Positions 11,581 to 22,788 of a stretch of 64,000 nt of DNA are shown piece after piece. How positions within the stretch are numbered: position 1 is the first letter of the stretch; the number at the start of each line of letters is the position of its first letter. The translations under genes and the position numbers were made by a program. The stretch is from Rhizaria sp. SCN 62-66. Its lineage: Eukaryota; Rhizaria, unplaced. The notes under the pieces were generated by a model that worked only from the letters and a program-made list of their open reading frames with translations, made no database searches and was not told the DNA's origin. The stretch spans positions 19,780-83,779 of the forward strand of contig MEDY01000088.1 in assembly GCA_001724265.1 (NCBI GenBank). Direction: 5' to 3'.

Positions 11581-13335
11581 ATGAGTGGAACGCTGAAGAA
11601 GATGCAGAGCGTCTCTCAGTCCGGCTCGTCGTTGAATGCCGCGTTCGTCAGTGCGGGCGAGACGTCTGCGAGCTTCCTGCCTTCGGTCGAGGCGCCCGAG
11701 ATGGTCCAACAGTACAGTTCGGACCGACGCGACGCTCTGATTGGCGGCACTGCTGATGCGCTGACGCACGGACTCGACAGCGAAGGTGGAGACTCCGAGG
11801 ACGATCTCGTGCTGCGCGACGAGGAAGGCAACCCCGTGCGCCCGCCGCAGACGGAGGTGCCCGCGTTTCTGCGCGAGCAGTGGGAAGCGTTCCGCATGGA
11901 CGAGCCTCCTGCGTTTACGCGCTTTGAGCGCATCAAGACCGTGCTTCCGTCTCTCGGTCTCCTTATCTCTGTCGTGCTGCTCGCGGCCGCCGTCGCGACG
12001 TTCAAGGCCTCCGAGCCGCAGCAGTGGTTCGACGAGCTGACCGCATCTTGGAGTGATGCGCCCTTCAGCGACGTGGTTGCCGTTGGCACGGCCAACTGCC
12101 CGGATACGCACCCTCTGCGTCTCTCACCCGGAGGCGTCGATCTCGCCTACGCGCAGGTGACTGTGCCGATGACTTCGGTCGGTTCCGCCGTCACTGAGCC
12201 CTTCCGCCTCACGCACTACTACACGCGCGCCTTCTGCGGCCGCCGCGACGCAGCGCTCTACCCGCCCGCGCTGTCACGCACGCGCGTGGACCCCGCGACA
12301 GGCGGCTGCGTCGACGCCGCGGCGCTGCGCTGCGGCTCCTCATGCTATGCGCCCGCGAGCGACGGCACGCCCGTGACGCAGTGCCCCGTCACCGGGCTTG
12401 CGCTCGAGACCGTGGCTGCTGACGAGGCCGGCTCGTGGACTTTCCACAAGCAAAAGTGGGTGCTGCGCGTGCAGCGCGACGCCGCCGCGGAGCCGTTGAC
12501 GGCGCTGCTGATCGCCGCCGAGGTGCCGGCCAAGCCGGCCGACGCGCTGTCGTTCCCACCTGTATGCCCCGGTGCGCGCCTGAGCGACGTGCTGCCCACC
12601 GAGTGCCCTGCCGAGACACGTGCGGACGTTGGCGCTGACGACACGTGGCTGGGCGTGGCCCGGTACGACAACAGCGAGTCGCCGCAGGACCCCGAGCTGC
12701 AGAGCGTGTGCCGTGACAACGCTATGCCGACGTCAAAGAAGCTCGACAAGCGTCCCGAGGGTGAGAGTGTTGCGTTGTTCCAGCGCCGCGAGCTTGTCCT
12801 CCCGCGCACACCGGCCAAGCTCACAGCTGCCGCTGCCGATACTGAGTTCGGTGAGGACGAGACCAAAACGTGCGACAAGACCTACCAGTCCGTGCAGTCT
12901 GAGCCCGACTCCGTGACTGAGAGCGTCAAGGGGCGCCTCGCGGGTGCCGCGTCTGTCATGGTGTTTGCGCTTGTGTTGTACTCCGTGTACGCGGGCTGGA
13001 TCTACCACGCGCGTCTCTCCGCGCTGCCCACGCGCCTGTCCAAGCACGACCACCTGTACTCGGCGCGCGTCATCGGTGCCGGAGTGTGCTTCGCGGCGAC
13101 CGCGATGCTGATCGCCGTCCTCGCGGGTGCCGCGCTGAGCTACGGCAAGATGAACACGTTCGCCAACTCGGGCTGCTTCTCGGGCTCCGCCAAGGCCTGG
13201 GCCGAGGGCTCGGCGCGGTACATGCTGCGCCCTATCGGCCTCGTCGCCGGCGCGACTGCTATCCCCGCCATCGTCTTCGGCTATAGCCTCTACCAGCTCA
13301 TCACCAAGCCGCGCGATGAGCTTAAGAAGTTCTAA
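11581..13335 (+). CDS. Predicted four-TM membrane protein with Cys-rich luminal loop, unknown function
   Basis: 584 residues, single exon, UAA stop. The N-terminal ~120 residues are hydrophilic and acidic. TM1 lies near residues 121-141. It is followed by a ~300-residue Cys-containing domain (residues ~145-450, with many paired Cys such as CGSSCYAP and CPVTG), then TM2 near 454-474, TM3 near 496-518 and TM4 near 552-572, with a basic tail KPRDELKKF. The layout suggests a cytosolic N-terminus and a large disulfide-bearing extracellular or luminal loop (inference). There is no catalytic motif and I do not recognise the family. Start ATG is preceded by AACAAA, a reasonable eukaryotic context. 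Confidence 0.75.
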   Translation: MSGTLKKMQSVSQSGSSLNAAFVSAGETSASFLPSVEAPEMVQQYSSDRRDALIGGTADALTHGLDSEGGDSEDDLVLRDEEGNPVRPPQTEVPAFLREQWEAFRMDEPPAFTRFERIKTVLPSLGLLISVVLLAAAVATFKASEPQQWFDELTASWSDAPFSDVVAVGTANCPDTHPLRLSPGGVDLAYAQVTVPMTSVGSAVTEPFRLTHYYTRAFCGRRDAALYPPALSRTRVDPATGGCVDAAALRCGSSCYAPASDGTPVTQCPVTGLALETVAADEAGSWTFHKQKWVLRVQRDAAAEPLTALLIAAEVPAKPADALSFPPVCPGARLSDVLPTECPAETRADVGADDTWLGVARYDNSESPQDPELQSVCRDNAMPTSKKLDKRPEGESVALFQRRELVLPRTPAKLTAAAADTEFGEDETKTCDKTYQSVQSEPDSVTESVKGRLAGAASVMVFALVLYSVYAGWIYHARLSALPTRLSKHDHLYSARVIGAGVCFAATAMLIAVLAGAALSYGKMNTFANSGCFSGSAKAWAEGSARYMLRPIGLVAGATAIPAIVFGYSLYQLITKPRDELKKF

Positions 13336-14365
13336 GCTGAACAATTGACATCAACGTTGAAACAGCCGTATGTGGTTGATTGTGGATGTATCCAAATTGT
13401 TCATGATATTGTGATGATGACGTTCAACGTGCGTTTGTTACGAAAGCACGTTATTTTATTTGCTGTGGTGATGATATCTGTTGAATGCATAGGCAGGTTT
13501 GGGAATTGAGTTGTCTAAGTCTCAATGATCGGTATCCCACCCTAAACTGTCTGCTTGCATGACTGTGTTCTGCTCGTTTTTAGCTGTAATTCTTTTGTTT
13601 CGGACATGTAATCGCATGTCAAGTTCAAAAGAAGGAGAAATAAATTCAACCTGTATCTTTATTTCAATGAAAACGAAAGAGTTACAACAAATGTGATGAC
13701 AGTTGGTTGATGGGATACTACAAATGCAAATAGTGTGGCGCAGTAATGCACTACACTGCATACAGATCCTTTGGAGAAGCGACAGTCATATTGCATATGT
13801 GTTGCAGCAAACAAAGAGCAGCGCAGAGCAACTGAGCGCCATGGGTAGCAGTCAGGACTCGCGCACTCAATCTGAGCACTGCTACACAGCATGCATTTAG
13901 CGCAAGTGATATGATAACGCATCGCGCTACACACAATGTGCACGCGCGCTCGCTCGCTCAGTCACTGGCCATGGGGTGAATGGACAGATATAGATATAAA
14001 ATACGAGAAACCAGACAGAAAGAAAATAAATTGAGGCGCGAAAAAGAAGTAGAACAGGAATGCGAATACGAACACTGAACAAAAGAAAACACATACGGAT
14101 AGAACGGTAACAATACGGACCAAAAAAAAAAACATAAGCAGGTACTAATATTAGTTTAAACGTAAACGTAAAAATGACGGGTGAAACTAGATAGATATCC
14201 AAGCACTGATGCAGGCCTGTCCGTCTGCACAGCACGCATACCAGAGCAAACTAGTCACGAGAGCGATGGAAGGGATATAGGATGACAACGGCTTGTTGTC
14301 CTTTCTTTGCCCCACACCTCACCAAAGCAAGAAAGCTTGGTTTGTCTCGTTGTGCAGCCTTGCGC
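13336..14365. other. Convergent intergenic region
   Basis: About 1 kb of AT-rich DNA between the 3' ends of a plus gene (stop 13335) and a minus gene (stop 14366). Short ORFs look random. No RNA gene or mobile element was seen. Confidence 0.5.
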
Positions 14366-16195
14366 TCATTCGCGCCCGAACGCCTGGAGGCGGAGGCCGA
14401 GCACGGCTTGCGCGCCGCAGGGCTCCTGCGCCTCGGTGCTCGTCTCGGGCCGCAGCGGCGCGGCGCCCAGCGCGGCCGCGAGCGCGCGTGCCGAGGCCGT
14501 GTTGCCGACGACGGCAATGTACTCGGCGCTGAAGAGCCACAAGAAGGCCAGCACGCGACGCGCGCGGCGCACGACGACGGCACGCCGGTCCTGCTCCGAG
14601 AGCTCTGTGTCAGCGCAGTCGTCGTGGTCGAGACACTTGAGCATCTGCTCCACCTCGGCAGCCGCCGACGCAGTCGCCGCGGCCCCGCCAGCAACGCCGG
14701 CCCCAGCCTTGCGCGCGGGCAGCGCGGCCAGGTCAGAGCTCAGCACCGCCGACGGGCCCGCGATCCGCTTGCGCAGCAGCGCCGTGCGCACGGGGTCCGA
14801 GGTGAAGGCGGCGTCCAGGTCGCCGTCCAGCAGCCCAAAGGTGACCTCAGGGAAGAGCGTCTGCAGCGTCGCCACGCTCTCCTCGTCCTCGGCGCTGCGG
14901 TCCGCCAGCACGGGCGCCGGCGCCGCGCCAGCCGTGGCGGCCTCCTCGCTGAGCCCGCGCAGCAGCGCCGCCAGCCGGCCCTCGGCGCCGTCCATCCGCG
15001 CCGTCGCGCTGCCCCCCGCGGCGGCCGGGCCCGAGCGCGTGGTGCCCGCGGCGGCGGCCGCAGCGGCGGCGGCCGTGGAGCGCGGGTCGGCGAAGCCCTC
15101 GTCCCAGATGACGGGCTCGAGGCAGAGCACGGGGACCTGCGTCCACAGCGCGCCGTAGGCAAGCTTGGCGGCCGCGATCACGCTCGCGCGCGGCGGGACA
15201 ACGATGAGGTCAAGCGGCATGCCACGGTCGAGCGAAACGGCGACGCGGCGGCGCATCGCGCGCGCGGAGGCCAGCAGCGCCGCGGGGGCCGCCTGGGTCG
15301 AGACGTGGACGAGGTGGAAGACCTTGCCGCTGCCCGAGAGCGAGGCGAGGCGCGGCCGCGACATCGCCAGCGAGTGCGCCACGCGCTCCCATGTCATGCC
15401 GGGCGCCAGCACACGTAGTGGTTGGCGCGACGGGGACACGGCAGGAGACGGGGCGGCAGGCGCGGGCGCCACGGCAGCGCCGTCAGCAGAGCCTGAGAGA
15501 GAGCTAGAGCTGGCGTTGCCGGAGGCGTCGCCGGAGATTGTGAGCACAGAGGCAACAGCAGCGGCGGCGGCGGGCTCAGCGTCGGAGCCGTCGGTGTAGT
15601 CGGTGAGGTCATCGTCGTCGTCGTCGTCGTTGCCGTTCTCGCTAGCATCGGTGTCGCCGGCGATGAAGGCGCCGCGCACGTGGTTGAAGCGCGTGCCCTG
15701 CACGAGTGCGCGGTTCTTCATGATCAAAATGAGTTCCGCCTGTGAGTCGGCGGCACGGAAGTCCTTCGCGGTGAGCGTGTCGGTGTTGAATGTGAGGTCG
15801 AACGGGTGAACCGACTTGGCCAGGTCCGCAACGGGGTCCTGCTTCCACGCGTACACGAGCACGCGCAGCAGCACAGCGCTCGCGCCGATCATCGAGACCG
15901 TCGTGGCAGTCGTCGCAACGGCCGACGCGCTAAAGCTAAGCACGTACTGGCCCGCCAAGAGAGCAGCGATGACCGCGGACATGCCGCCAAAGATTGCACG
16001 GGATGAAGAGATGCCAGTGAAATAGAGACCGTCGACACGCTTGGCAGCCTCCATCGCCGACGCAGACCCTGCGGGGCCCGTAGAAGTGTATCCATGGCGC
16101 TTTACCAGCGAAACGCGTCCGTCAGTGGGCTTGGAAGGGGTTCGGGAGGCGACGGTCGTCTCCTTGACGGGGGTGGCAGCCAAAGAGGACGACAT
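14366..16195 (-). CDS. Two-TM protein of unknown function with acidic and Ala-rich linkers
   Basis: 609 residues from ATG 16195 (the frame also opens from a GTG at 16210, not used), ending in UGA. Two hydrophobic helices lie at about residues 63-82 (AIFGGMSAVIAALLAGQYVL) and 90-110 (ATTVSMIGASAVLLRVLVYAW). A soluble segment follows (DLTFNTDTLTAKDFRAADSQAELILIMKNRALVQG), then an Asp run and Ser/Ala/Pro linker near 210-275, and a C-terminal ~330-residue region with alternating hydrophobic blocks (RRRVAVSLDRGMPLDLIVVPP). The N-terminal Ser/Thr/Lys-rich segment has no clear signal peptide. Family not recognised; an organelle membrane protein is possible. Confidence 0.65.
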   Translation of the reverse strand: MSSSLAATPVKETTVASRTPSKPTDGRVSLVKRHGYTSTGPAGSASAMEAAKRVDGLYFTGISSSRAIFGGMSAVIAALLAGQYVLSFSASAVATTATTVSMIGASAVLLRVLVYAWKQDPVADLAKSVHPFDLTFNTDTLTAKDFRAADSQAELILIMKNRALVQGTRFNHVRGAFIAGDTDASENGNDDDDDDDLTDYTDGSDAEPAAAAAVASVLTISGDASGNASSSSLSGSADGAAVAPAPAAPSPAVSPSRQPLRVLAPGMTWERVAHSLAMSRPRLASLSGSGKVFHLVHVSTQAAPAALLASARAMRRRVAVSLDRGMPLDLIVVPPRASVIAAAKLAYGALWTQVPVLCLEPVIWDEGFADPRSTAAAAAAAAAGTTRSGPAAAGGSATARMDGAEGRLAALLRGLSEEAATAGAAPAPVLADRSAEDEESVATLQTLFPEVTFGLLDGDLDAAFTSDPVRTALLRKRIAGPSAVLSSDLAALPARKAGAGVAGGAAATASAAAEVEQMLKCLDHDDCADTELSEQDRRAVVVRRARRVLAFLWLFSAEYIAVVGNTASARALAAALGAAPLRPETSTEAQEPCGAQAVLGLRLQAFGRE

Positions 16196-16806
16196 TGCTG
16201 CAAGGGGCACGAAGAATCAATATGACGAGCCCAGCGTAAAGCGAACTGCAGCGTGAATCGTTTCAGAACAAGTCTAAGAATGCATGAAACCCGTAAATAT
16301 TAAAAAACGCGTGAGAAGGATGCAGGAAAAATTGGGAGCACGATCCGGACAAAGGGGCGGATACGTGAACTTGCTTCACATCGTCCTTATGTTTGCCAGG
16401 CGCGCCCAACGAGTCTTATACACGATTTTATAGCTCAGAAAAAAATATGTAATAGTCCACTACATGAAACAGCTTGAATTTAACCCTGTTGGCGTTTTGT
16501 CGATTGCAATCTTGTATGCTACACTTAGAAAAAAACAGTCCGGTTTGCACCACTGGCTCATTGTCTCCTTCACTCACCGCACCTCACTGGTTGGCTTTTC
16601 TTTTCGGTCGTGCCTAGTTTTAAACGACTTGACTAACTTTAAACAATCAAAGATTCTGTCCTCTGATGGCTCAGGCACTACTATGAGCCAATTTAGACAG
16701 GAAAACAGTAGAATTAATTGATTAAAATAGTCATGGACAGAATAAAAAGATTTATTTACTTGAAAGTCAAAACTAGATAGCATTATTCTCTTCATAAAAG
16801 TCATGT
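16196..16806. other. Intergenic spacer between two minus-strand genes
   Basis: AT-rich DNA holding the promoter of the two-TM gene and probably the 3' end of the upstream transcription unit. No gene-like ORF was seen. Confidence 0.5.
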
Positions 16807-16951
16807 CAAGTTGTTAAAAATGATCACTCCAGGGGTGTTAAGATCTCGGTCATTTCACCGGGCCAAGGCGAAGCCTTGGGCTGGTGTCTTTAGCCACGGC
16901 TTATTTTGCCACTCAACACCCCTGGAATGATCATTTTGTTAATATCAACTT
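16807..16951. repeat. Long imperfect inverted repeat with internal hairpins, just past a stop codon
   Basis: The left arm (16807-16840) and right arm (16913-16951) are complementary over about 30 bp. The shared parts are CAAGTTG, TTAA, AAATGATCA and TCCAGGGGTGTT, with a 4-nt bulge and a C/T difference. Between them are further stems: CGGT/ACCG (16847-16860) and CCAAGGC-GAA-GCCTTGG (16863-16879), with a weak GCT/AGC pairing after. The whole could fold as a cruciform with a multi-way junction. It begins 4 bp beyond the UAA of the minus-strand Myb/SANT-like gene, so it should lie in its 3'UTR. It could be a 3'UTR RNA structure or a small inverted-repeat mobile element (MITE-like). Confidence 0.7.
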
Positions 16952-16955
16952 GCAT

Positions 16956-19900
16956 TTACAGCTCAAACCTGTCCGCATCTGACTCCGCGCTGAGCTCGTC
17001 CTTGGGCATCACAGCCGCGACATCGCTGTCGTCCTCGGTGCTGGACCGGTCGCTCGCACCAGCGCCCTCGCGCTGCTGCCTCTTGTACTGCTGTCGCGCC
17101 AGCCGCGACCCTTGCCGCAGCGCACGCTGCGTCTTCTGCGCCAGAGCTGCCGCGGCTGCGCCCGCACTGAAGTCCCTGCCGCCACCCTCCGCCAGCACGC
17201 CGTCATTTTCGCTGCCGCTGTCGGAGTCGCCGTAGTTGCCCGCAGTGAACCGGTCGGCGCCATAGAACGTCGCCCCCACGACCCGCGCACGCCCACGCCG
17301 CCCCCGCTGGCCCGGATCCGCGGTCTCGGCAGCATCGTCGGCCGCGGATTTCTCGCGCTCCCTGCGCGCGCGCATCGCGGCCAGGTCCGCCTCGAGCCGC
17401 CAGTCAAGCGCCTCTTTGATGTTCTTGTTCGCGCGCCGCTGCGCCGCGTCTGGCGCTTCGAGCCGCTCCAGCTGCTGCGCACGCAGGTGTGCTAGCGGGT
17501 GGCGCGCGCGGTCCTCTTCCTCCTGCGCCGCGCGCAGCTGCGCCAGCTCGGCCGCGTGCCGCGCCTGCCAGCGCTCCTCGCGCTCGCGCGCGCGCGCCTC
17601 CTTGGCCGTCTCGGGCACGTGCGCGGTGCCGACGCCGAGCCAGATCGAGTCATCGAGCCCGAACCCGTCGTCGTCGCCGTCGTTGGTGTTGTCGGTCGCG
17701 CTCAAGCTGACGTTGACGCTGGCGTTAAGCGAGGCGGGCGCGGACGCCAGTGTCGAGGCAGCTGTCGTCGCGCGACTGCTGGGGAGGCTGTCGTCGTCAG
17801 AGTCGTCACCACCAACAACGACAGCAGCGGCTGCCGCCGTGTCACCGTCCGTTCTGACGTTGAGGTTGTGATCGCCCCCGTGATCCTTGTCCTTGTCGAA
17901 AGACTTCGCAACCGTCGCCACAGATACGCCGGCGCTCGCACCAGCCCCAGTGGCGGAGCCGCCCTGTTGCAGCTCCGCCTCGGAGAAGTAGTTAAGCTTG
18001 CGGTGCAGCGCTTCCCTCACTGCGCGCCGTGAAGCGGCCGACGAGCGCGGCACCGCAGCAGCGGCAGAGGCGGCCGCAGCAGAGGCGGCCTCGGCCTCAG
18101 CAGCCGCGGCCTCAGCCTCCGCTTTCGCCGCCTCCGCGGCCGCGCGCAGCTCCGCCGAGCGCTCGGTGAACACATTGGACACAACGGCGGCAACGCCACT
18201 CCTGCTGCTCTTCCTGCTCACGGTGCCGTTCACGTGGTTCTCGCTCGCCGCCAGGCGCGCGGCGTGCTCCGCGGCGGCCTCGTCGGCGGCGCGCAGCGCC
18301 GCGGCGAGCGCCGCGGCGGCCTTGGTCTTGGCCGCAGCGGCCGCGGCCGCAGTGGCGGCGCGCGTGGCGGCGGCCTCGGCAGCGGCAACGATCTTGTCCG
18401 CATCCTGCTCCGCGGCGATGCGCTTGGCGTCGGCCTTGGCCTGGCGCGCGCGGCGCTTCTCCTCTTCGCCGCGCTCACGCTCGCGCTCGGCCTCGTCCTC
18501 CTGGTGCTTGAACGCCGCGCGCAGCTCCTCCGGCAGGCGCACCTTTAGGTACAGGTACGAGTCGATGCTGCCGGCCCGCAGGTCCTCGGCGCGCGCGGCC
18601 TCGAACAGGTGCCGCGCAACGGCCACCCACGCCAGCGCCGACGACGCGCGCGTGGCGCCCGCGGCGGCGACGGCTGCGGGCAGCAGACGCAGCTCCAGCG
18701 GCGTCCACAGTGGCCCGCCGCCCGGAATCGCCACTGTCGCCTGGCGGTCGCGCGCAAAGCGCTCCGAGCGCGAGAGCCCGTCGTCGGAGCTGTGCGCGCG
18801 CTGCTCGCGTCCGCGCCGGCGGGAGCCGGCACGCGGGCGACTGGCGCCTCCAGCGCGCGCGGGACCGTTGTCACCCTTCTTGCCCCGGCGACTACGGCTG
18901 TCGGCGCGAGATCGTCGCCCGCGCCCGCCAGCGGTTTCGTCGACATAGTCATCCTCGTCGTCATCGCTATCGTCACTTTCGCTGCCGTCTTCACTGCTGC
19001 CGCTGCCCGAGAGCCCGTCGCTGATGAAGCCCTTGTCGCTGTCGTCTTCGCTGCTGTCCGCGACCGCCATCTCTGCCACGGCGCGCCGCACGTATGCGTT
19101 CTTCATCTTGCGCATCGCGGCGGGCGTGTTGGGCTCTTGGTCGCGCAGCGAGCGCCAGGACACCGCGCTGGCGTTCGCGGCACCAGCGCTTGCGGCGCGC
19201 TTGGCGGGCGTCGCCTTGATCGGCGTCGCCCGCGAGCCCGCAGCCCTGGCCGGCGTCGCGGCGCCGGGGCGGCCCCGCGACACGATGCGCCCGCGCAAGT
19301 GCGGGTCCGAGTCAGAGTCGTCGCTGCCGCTGCCGGACTCAGTCTCGCTCTCGCTCTCGGTCACCGTCGTCGCGTCACTGGCCCAGCCGCTCGCTGCCGC
19401 GCGCGCGCCCCCGCGTCCGCGACCACTGGCAGCGGGACCCGGCGCAGGGCGCGCGTGTTTGGCGCTGCCGGGCGTGCGCACACCCGCGCCCGCGCTTGAC
19501 GTCGCGCGAAGCGAGCGCGCGGCAGGGCTGGCGAGAGGAGAGCTGGCCCTGCGCTTGCGCGACGCGCTGCCGGTCGCCGTCTGACTGCGACTCTTTGAGC
19601 GCGCGCCGCCCCGCGCCGCCGCACCACCGCTCTTACCGCCACGAGCACCGGTCCCGCGGCTGCGGCTGCGGCCGTCACTGTTTTTGCCGTCGTCATCACT
19701 GTCACCGTCGTCGTCGCCGTCGTCGTTTTCAGTGTCGCTGGCACTGTTATGGCGGTCGGTCGACTCGGAGTCGTCGCTGCTGATGACGATAGGTGTCTCG
19801 AGCGAGCTGCCCAGCGCCCCCAGCGCGTCGCGCCGCGCCGACCTGCTCCGCAGCGGGCGCGCCGGCGTCACAAGAGGCGCCCGCGCAGGCGCCGCAGACG

Positions 19901-21821
19901 CCTGAGTCCGCGGCGACGACCGGGACGGCGCCCTGGTCTGCGCTCTCGCCGGCGGCCGGGCAGCAGCTGCAGGCTTGCTTTGCGGCTTCACAGGCGTTGC
20001 CACACGAACATTGGGTGCAAAGGCAGACGCCGATGCCGACGCTGACGCGCGCGCATGCAGCGTCCCCCTGAGCGCGGCTGGAACCTTGATCGGGCTGGGG
20101 GCGCACTTGACCGCAGCGGCCCGCTCTGCGGCGGCTTTGGCCTTGCGCCGCGTGTTGGCGCGCGTAACGTCGTAGTCGTCGTCGTCATCGTCGCTGCCGA
20201 TGGCGGCCGTGGCGACAGGCGAGCTCTCGTTGCTGTCGACAATGACCACGGCCTCGCCCGCTTCCATGTCGCTGTCAGTACTTAGATCGGTCATGCGTAT
20301 AGTATTGCCGCGCAATGCACCACGCGACGCATTGCGCAACGCCGTGCGTGGAGAGGTGCGCGCCGCAACACCCGCACCGGTGGCACTGGTCTTGCCGCCG
20401 CTACGAGCCCGGCCGGGCGTGTAGATCTGCGCGACCGGCAGCACCAACGCAGCCGCGTCGCGCCGAGCGGACACGCCGACGCCACTCTGTGCAGCGCTGG
20501 CCTTGGCCAGGGCCTGGCCCCAGACTTCGTCATCGTCATCATCGTCGTCGTCGACGACGACTTCGTTGTTGCTCACTGCGACGGTATTACTGTGGACGCT
20601 GCTCGCAGGCTTCACGCCGCTGCCTGTGCGCTTCACAGGCGTGACACGCGGCGCCGTTCTCCCCGTCGCCGCCGCCGTCGGCGCGGACGCGGTCGCAGAG
20701 GCTGTGGACGAAGAGGTGGTAACGGTCGACCTCATGCTGCGCCGGACACTGCCTACAGCAGCTGCAGCCGGCGCTGTCGTGACCGACTGAGACAGCGAGG
20801 CCGGCGGCGGGGAGACAACGGCGGCCGTGAGCAGGGTGTCCGTGCCGCGGGTCGAGCGCGCTGGCGTGCTGTTGCTCGCAGCAACGCTCGGAGTCGCAGT
20901 CCCTGCGGCACTGGCGCTCACGTTGGTGCTCCGAGCTGCTGCGAACGCGCCGATGGGGGCGCGGACCAGGCTCGCGGCCGTGGCGAAGCCCGACGCGGCC
21001 AACAGAGAGCGCCGTGGCCGCGACTGCGTCGGAGACGTCTCCGCATCTGCCGCAGACGCAGTCGGCGAGGTGGCGGTCACGGCGGCAGCGGTTTTGGGCG
21101 GCGGCAGCGGGGGACCCATGGGCGCGACTGCGTGCGCCAGCGACTGCGACAGGTCGCGCGCCGAGGACGCCCCCGTCTTCGCTGCATTCATCGCTGCAGC
21201 GGCAGACGCAGTTGCGGAGCCAGGGGCCGGGACGACAGGCGTCGCGGCGGCCGAGCTGCGGGGGGCCACTTCCAGGGGCAGCACGGGCGCCGTGGCGGCC
21301 GAGGAGCCGGCGGAGCCCGCGCCATGGGCCTTGGCCGGCGAGCCGCACCCGGAGCCCGTAGAGGATGCGCACGCAGCGTCGGCGCCTGCGTTGGTACCCT
21401 AAAAGTGCGAGGTGTCGAATACGACGCTCTGCTGCTTGCCAGTCATTGGCTGCTGGTGTGATGGGGACGCGGAGGTGACCGTGGTGGCGCAGCTGGGCGG
21501 CGCGGTGGAACATTGCGTAGAAGTGGCGGAGGTCTGCACTGGTGAGATCAGTACGTTGTCAGTCGACATCCTGTTGAATATGGAATAAATGCCCTTAATG
21601 TTGGCAATGCCCGTCATGAGCGGCGAACCCGAACCTGTGGAGGCTGCGGGCACAGGGGTTGCTCCACGGGAGGTGCTCCGCGTCCCAGGAGACGCGGAAA
21701 AAGAGCTTGTGTCCGAGGTCGAGTTTGATATTCCCTCCGCGAGTGACAGCTCAGCGTCGGGGGAGCCGTGGGGACTTTGACGAGGGCCAGCCTCGCTCGT
21801 TTGTCGAGACGGTGGCGGCAT
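16956..21821 (-). CDS. Large acidic/basic low-complexity protein with Myb/SANT-like segment, probably nuclear; one UAG or one short intron
   Basis: The frame runs from ATG 21821 to UAA 16956 (1,621 residues if read through) and is broken only by a TAG at 21399-21401 (codon 141). That TAG is either a sense codon or the end of a 156-nt in-frame intron (GTACTG at 21554 to TTTTAG). The protein is rich in Ala, Ser and Arg with Asp/Glu clusters (VVVDDDDDDDDE) and many basic patches, typical of chromatin-associated proteins. Residues ~1035-1095 resemble a Myb/SANT helix bundle: PLWTPLELRLLP, then ALAWVAVARHLF, then SYLYLKVRLPEELR. An Ala/Glu/Arg-rich, probably helical region follows (~1100-1230). 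Nuclear location and DNA or histone binding are inference. Confidence 0.65.
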
Positions 21822-22788
21822 TCTAAAATAGATAGCATAGCAGTCGTTGGGAGAGGAATTTTTTGTAATATCAGGTGAGATATAAGGGGAGTTGTAAAAT
21901 AATGCGTTGAAACATTATTCTATGATCACTAGATAGAGATCTCGACCAGGGCAAGTTGAAGTCCAGAACTCCCGAAGCGCGGGAGAATCAGGCTTCGAAA
22001 ACTCACGCTAGATTTTAGACTTCAAAGACATGTACTTCAAGAAGATGTTTGTATACTGAAACGTGCCTGCAATATGCTTTGTTTAAGCACGCGCTGTGCT
22101 GTATTCTCTTGCATATTATTACTAACGATGCATACAAGCATATATATCTCTCGTGGCGTGCCAACAAACCTAGCGTAGCACACGACATATTCTTGGGTTT
22201 GCTTCGCATAACCGATTCATCCAAAACCGATTTTTGAGTATAATTTATATATAGTATTTAAGTGTTACCAACTAATGTTTCTGGCTTCAATGGTTTTGTT
22301 ATTATGATGATACAAGAGCAAATCATTTTTAACCACAAGTTGTTTTTTGATTGTTCGCGGTTCGCGAAAAACAAATTTGAGTGGCGGCGGGTGGTCGCGG
22401 CGTTTGACTGCTTCGTTTCAGGCCCGACCTGTGCCGGTTGGATATGGAGTGCTAGCGGGCGTGTTTCTCTGTGGCTTGGCGATCTTACATCATTTTCACT
22501 AAGAACACGTGCGGTCGTACCGATAAACACTTTATTTTATTCCGCAATGGGACTGATTCCGCATGAACGGCGTGTGCGCTGTCGACCCACAAAGTCGACC
22601 GTGTTCCTGCCACAAGCTCTCTCTCTCTGCCACCCGTGAGGTAGCTCTTTGTCCCGGAATCCGAGCTGCTTCTCTTTGTCCGACTCGTAAGCCAACGCTA
22701 ACTCGAGATCCTGCTGTTTATTTGTCCCATATTCCCTTTCTGCTCTCGTCACGCCCTTTCACCCCGCACACAGCCTAAGAGTTCCAGG
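21822..22788. other. Divergent intergenic region with a small stem-loop array
   Basis: This is the shared upstream region of the minus-strand Myb/SANT-like gene and plus-strand MetRS. Positions 21957-21964 (TTGAAGTC) and 22017-22024 (GACTTCAA) are perfect complements enclosing a CTCCCG/CGGGAG hairpin. The last ~200 bp before ATG 22789 are pyrimidine-rich leader. No ORF is convincing. Confidence 0.45.

Noticed and set aside
16807-16951. tRNA or tRNA-like gene in the inverted repeat
   Set aside because: No A or B box, no TTC-type T-loop, and the closing stem is far longer than an acceptor stem.
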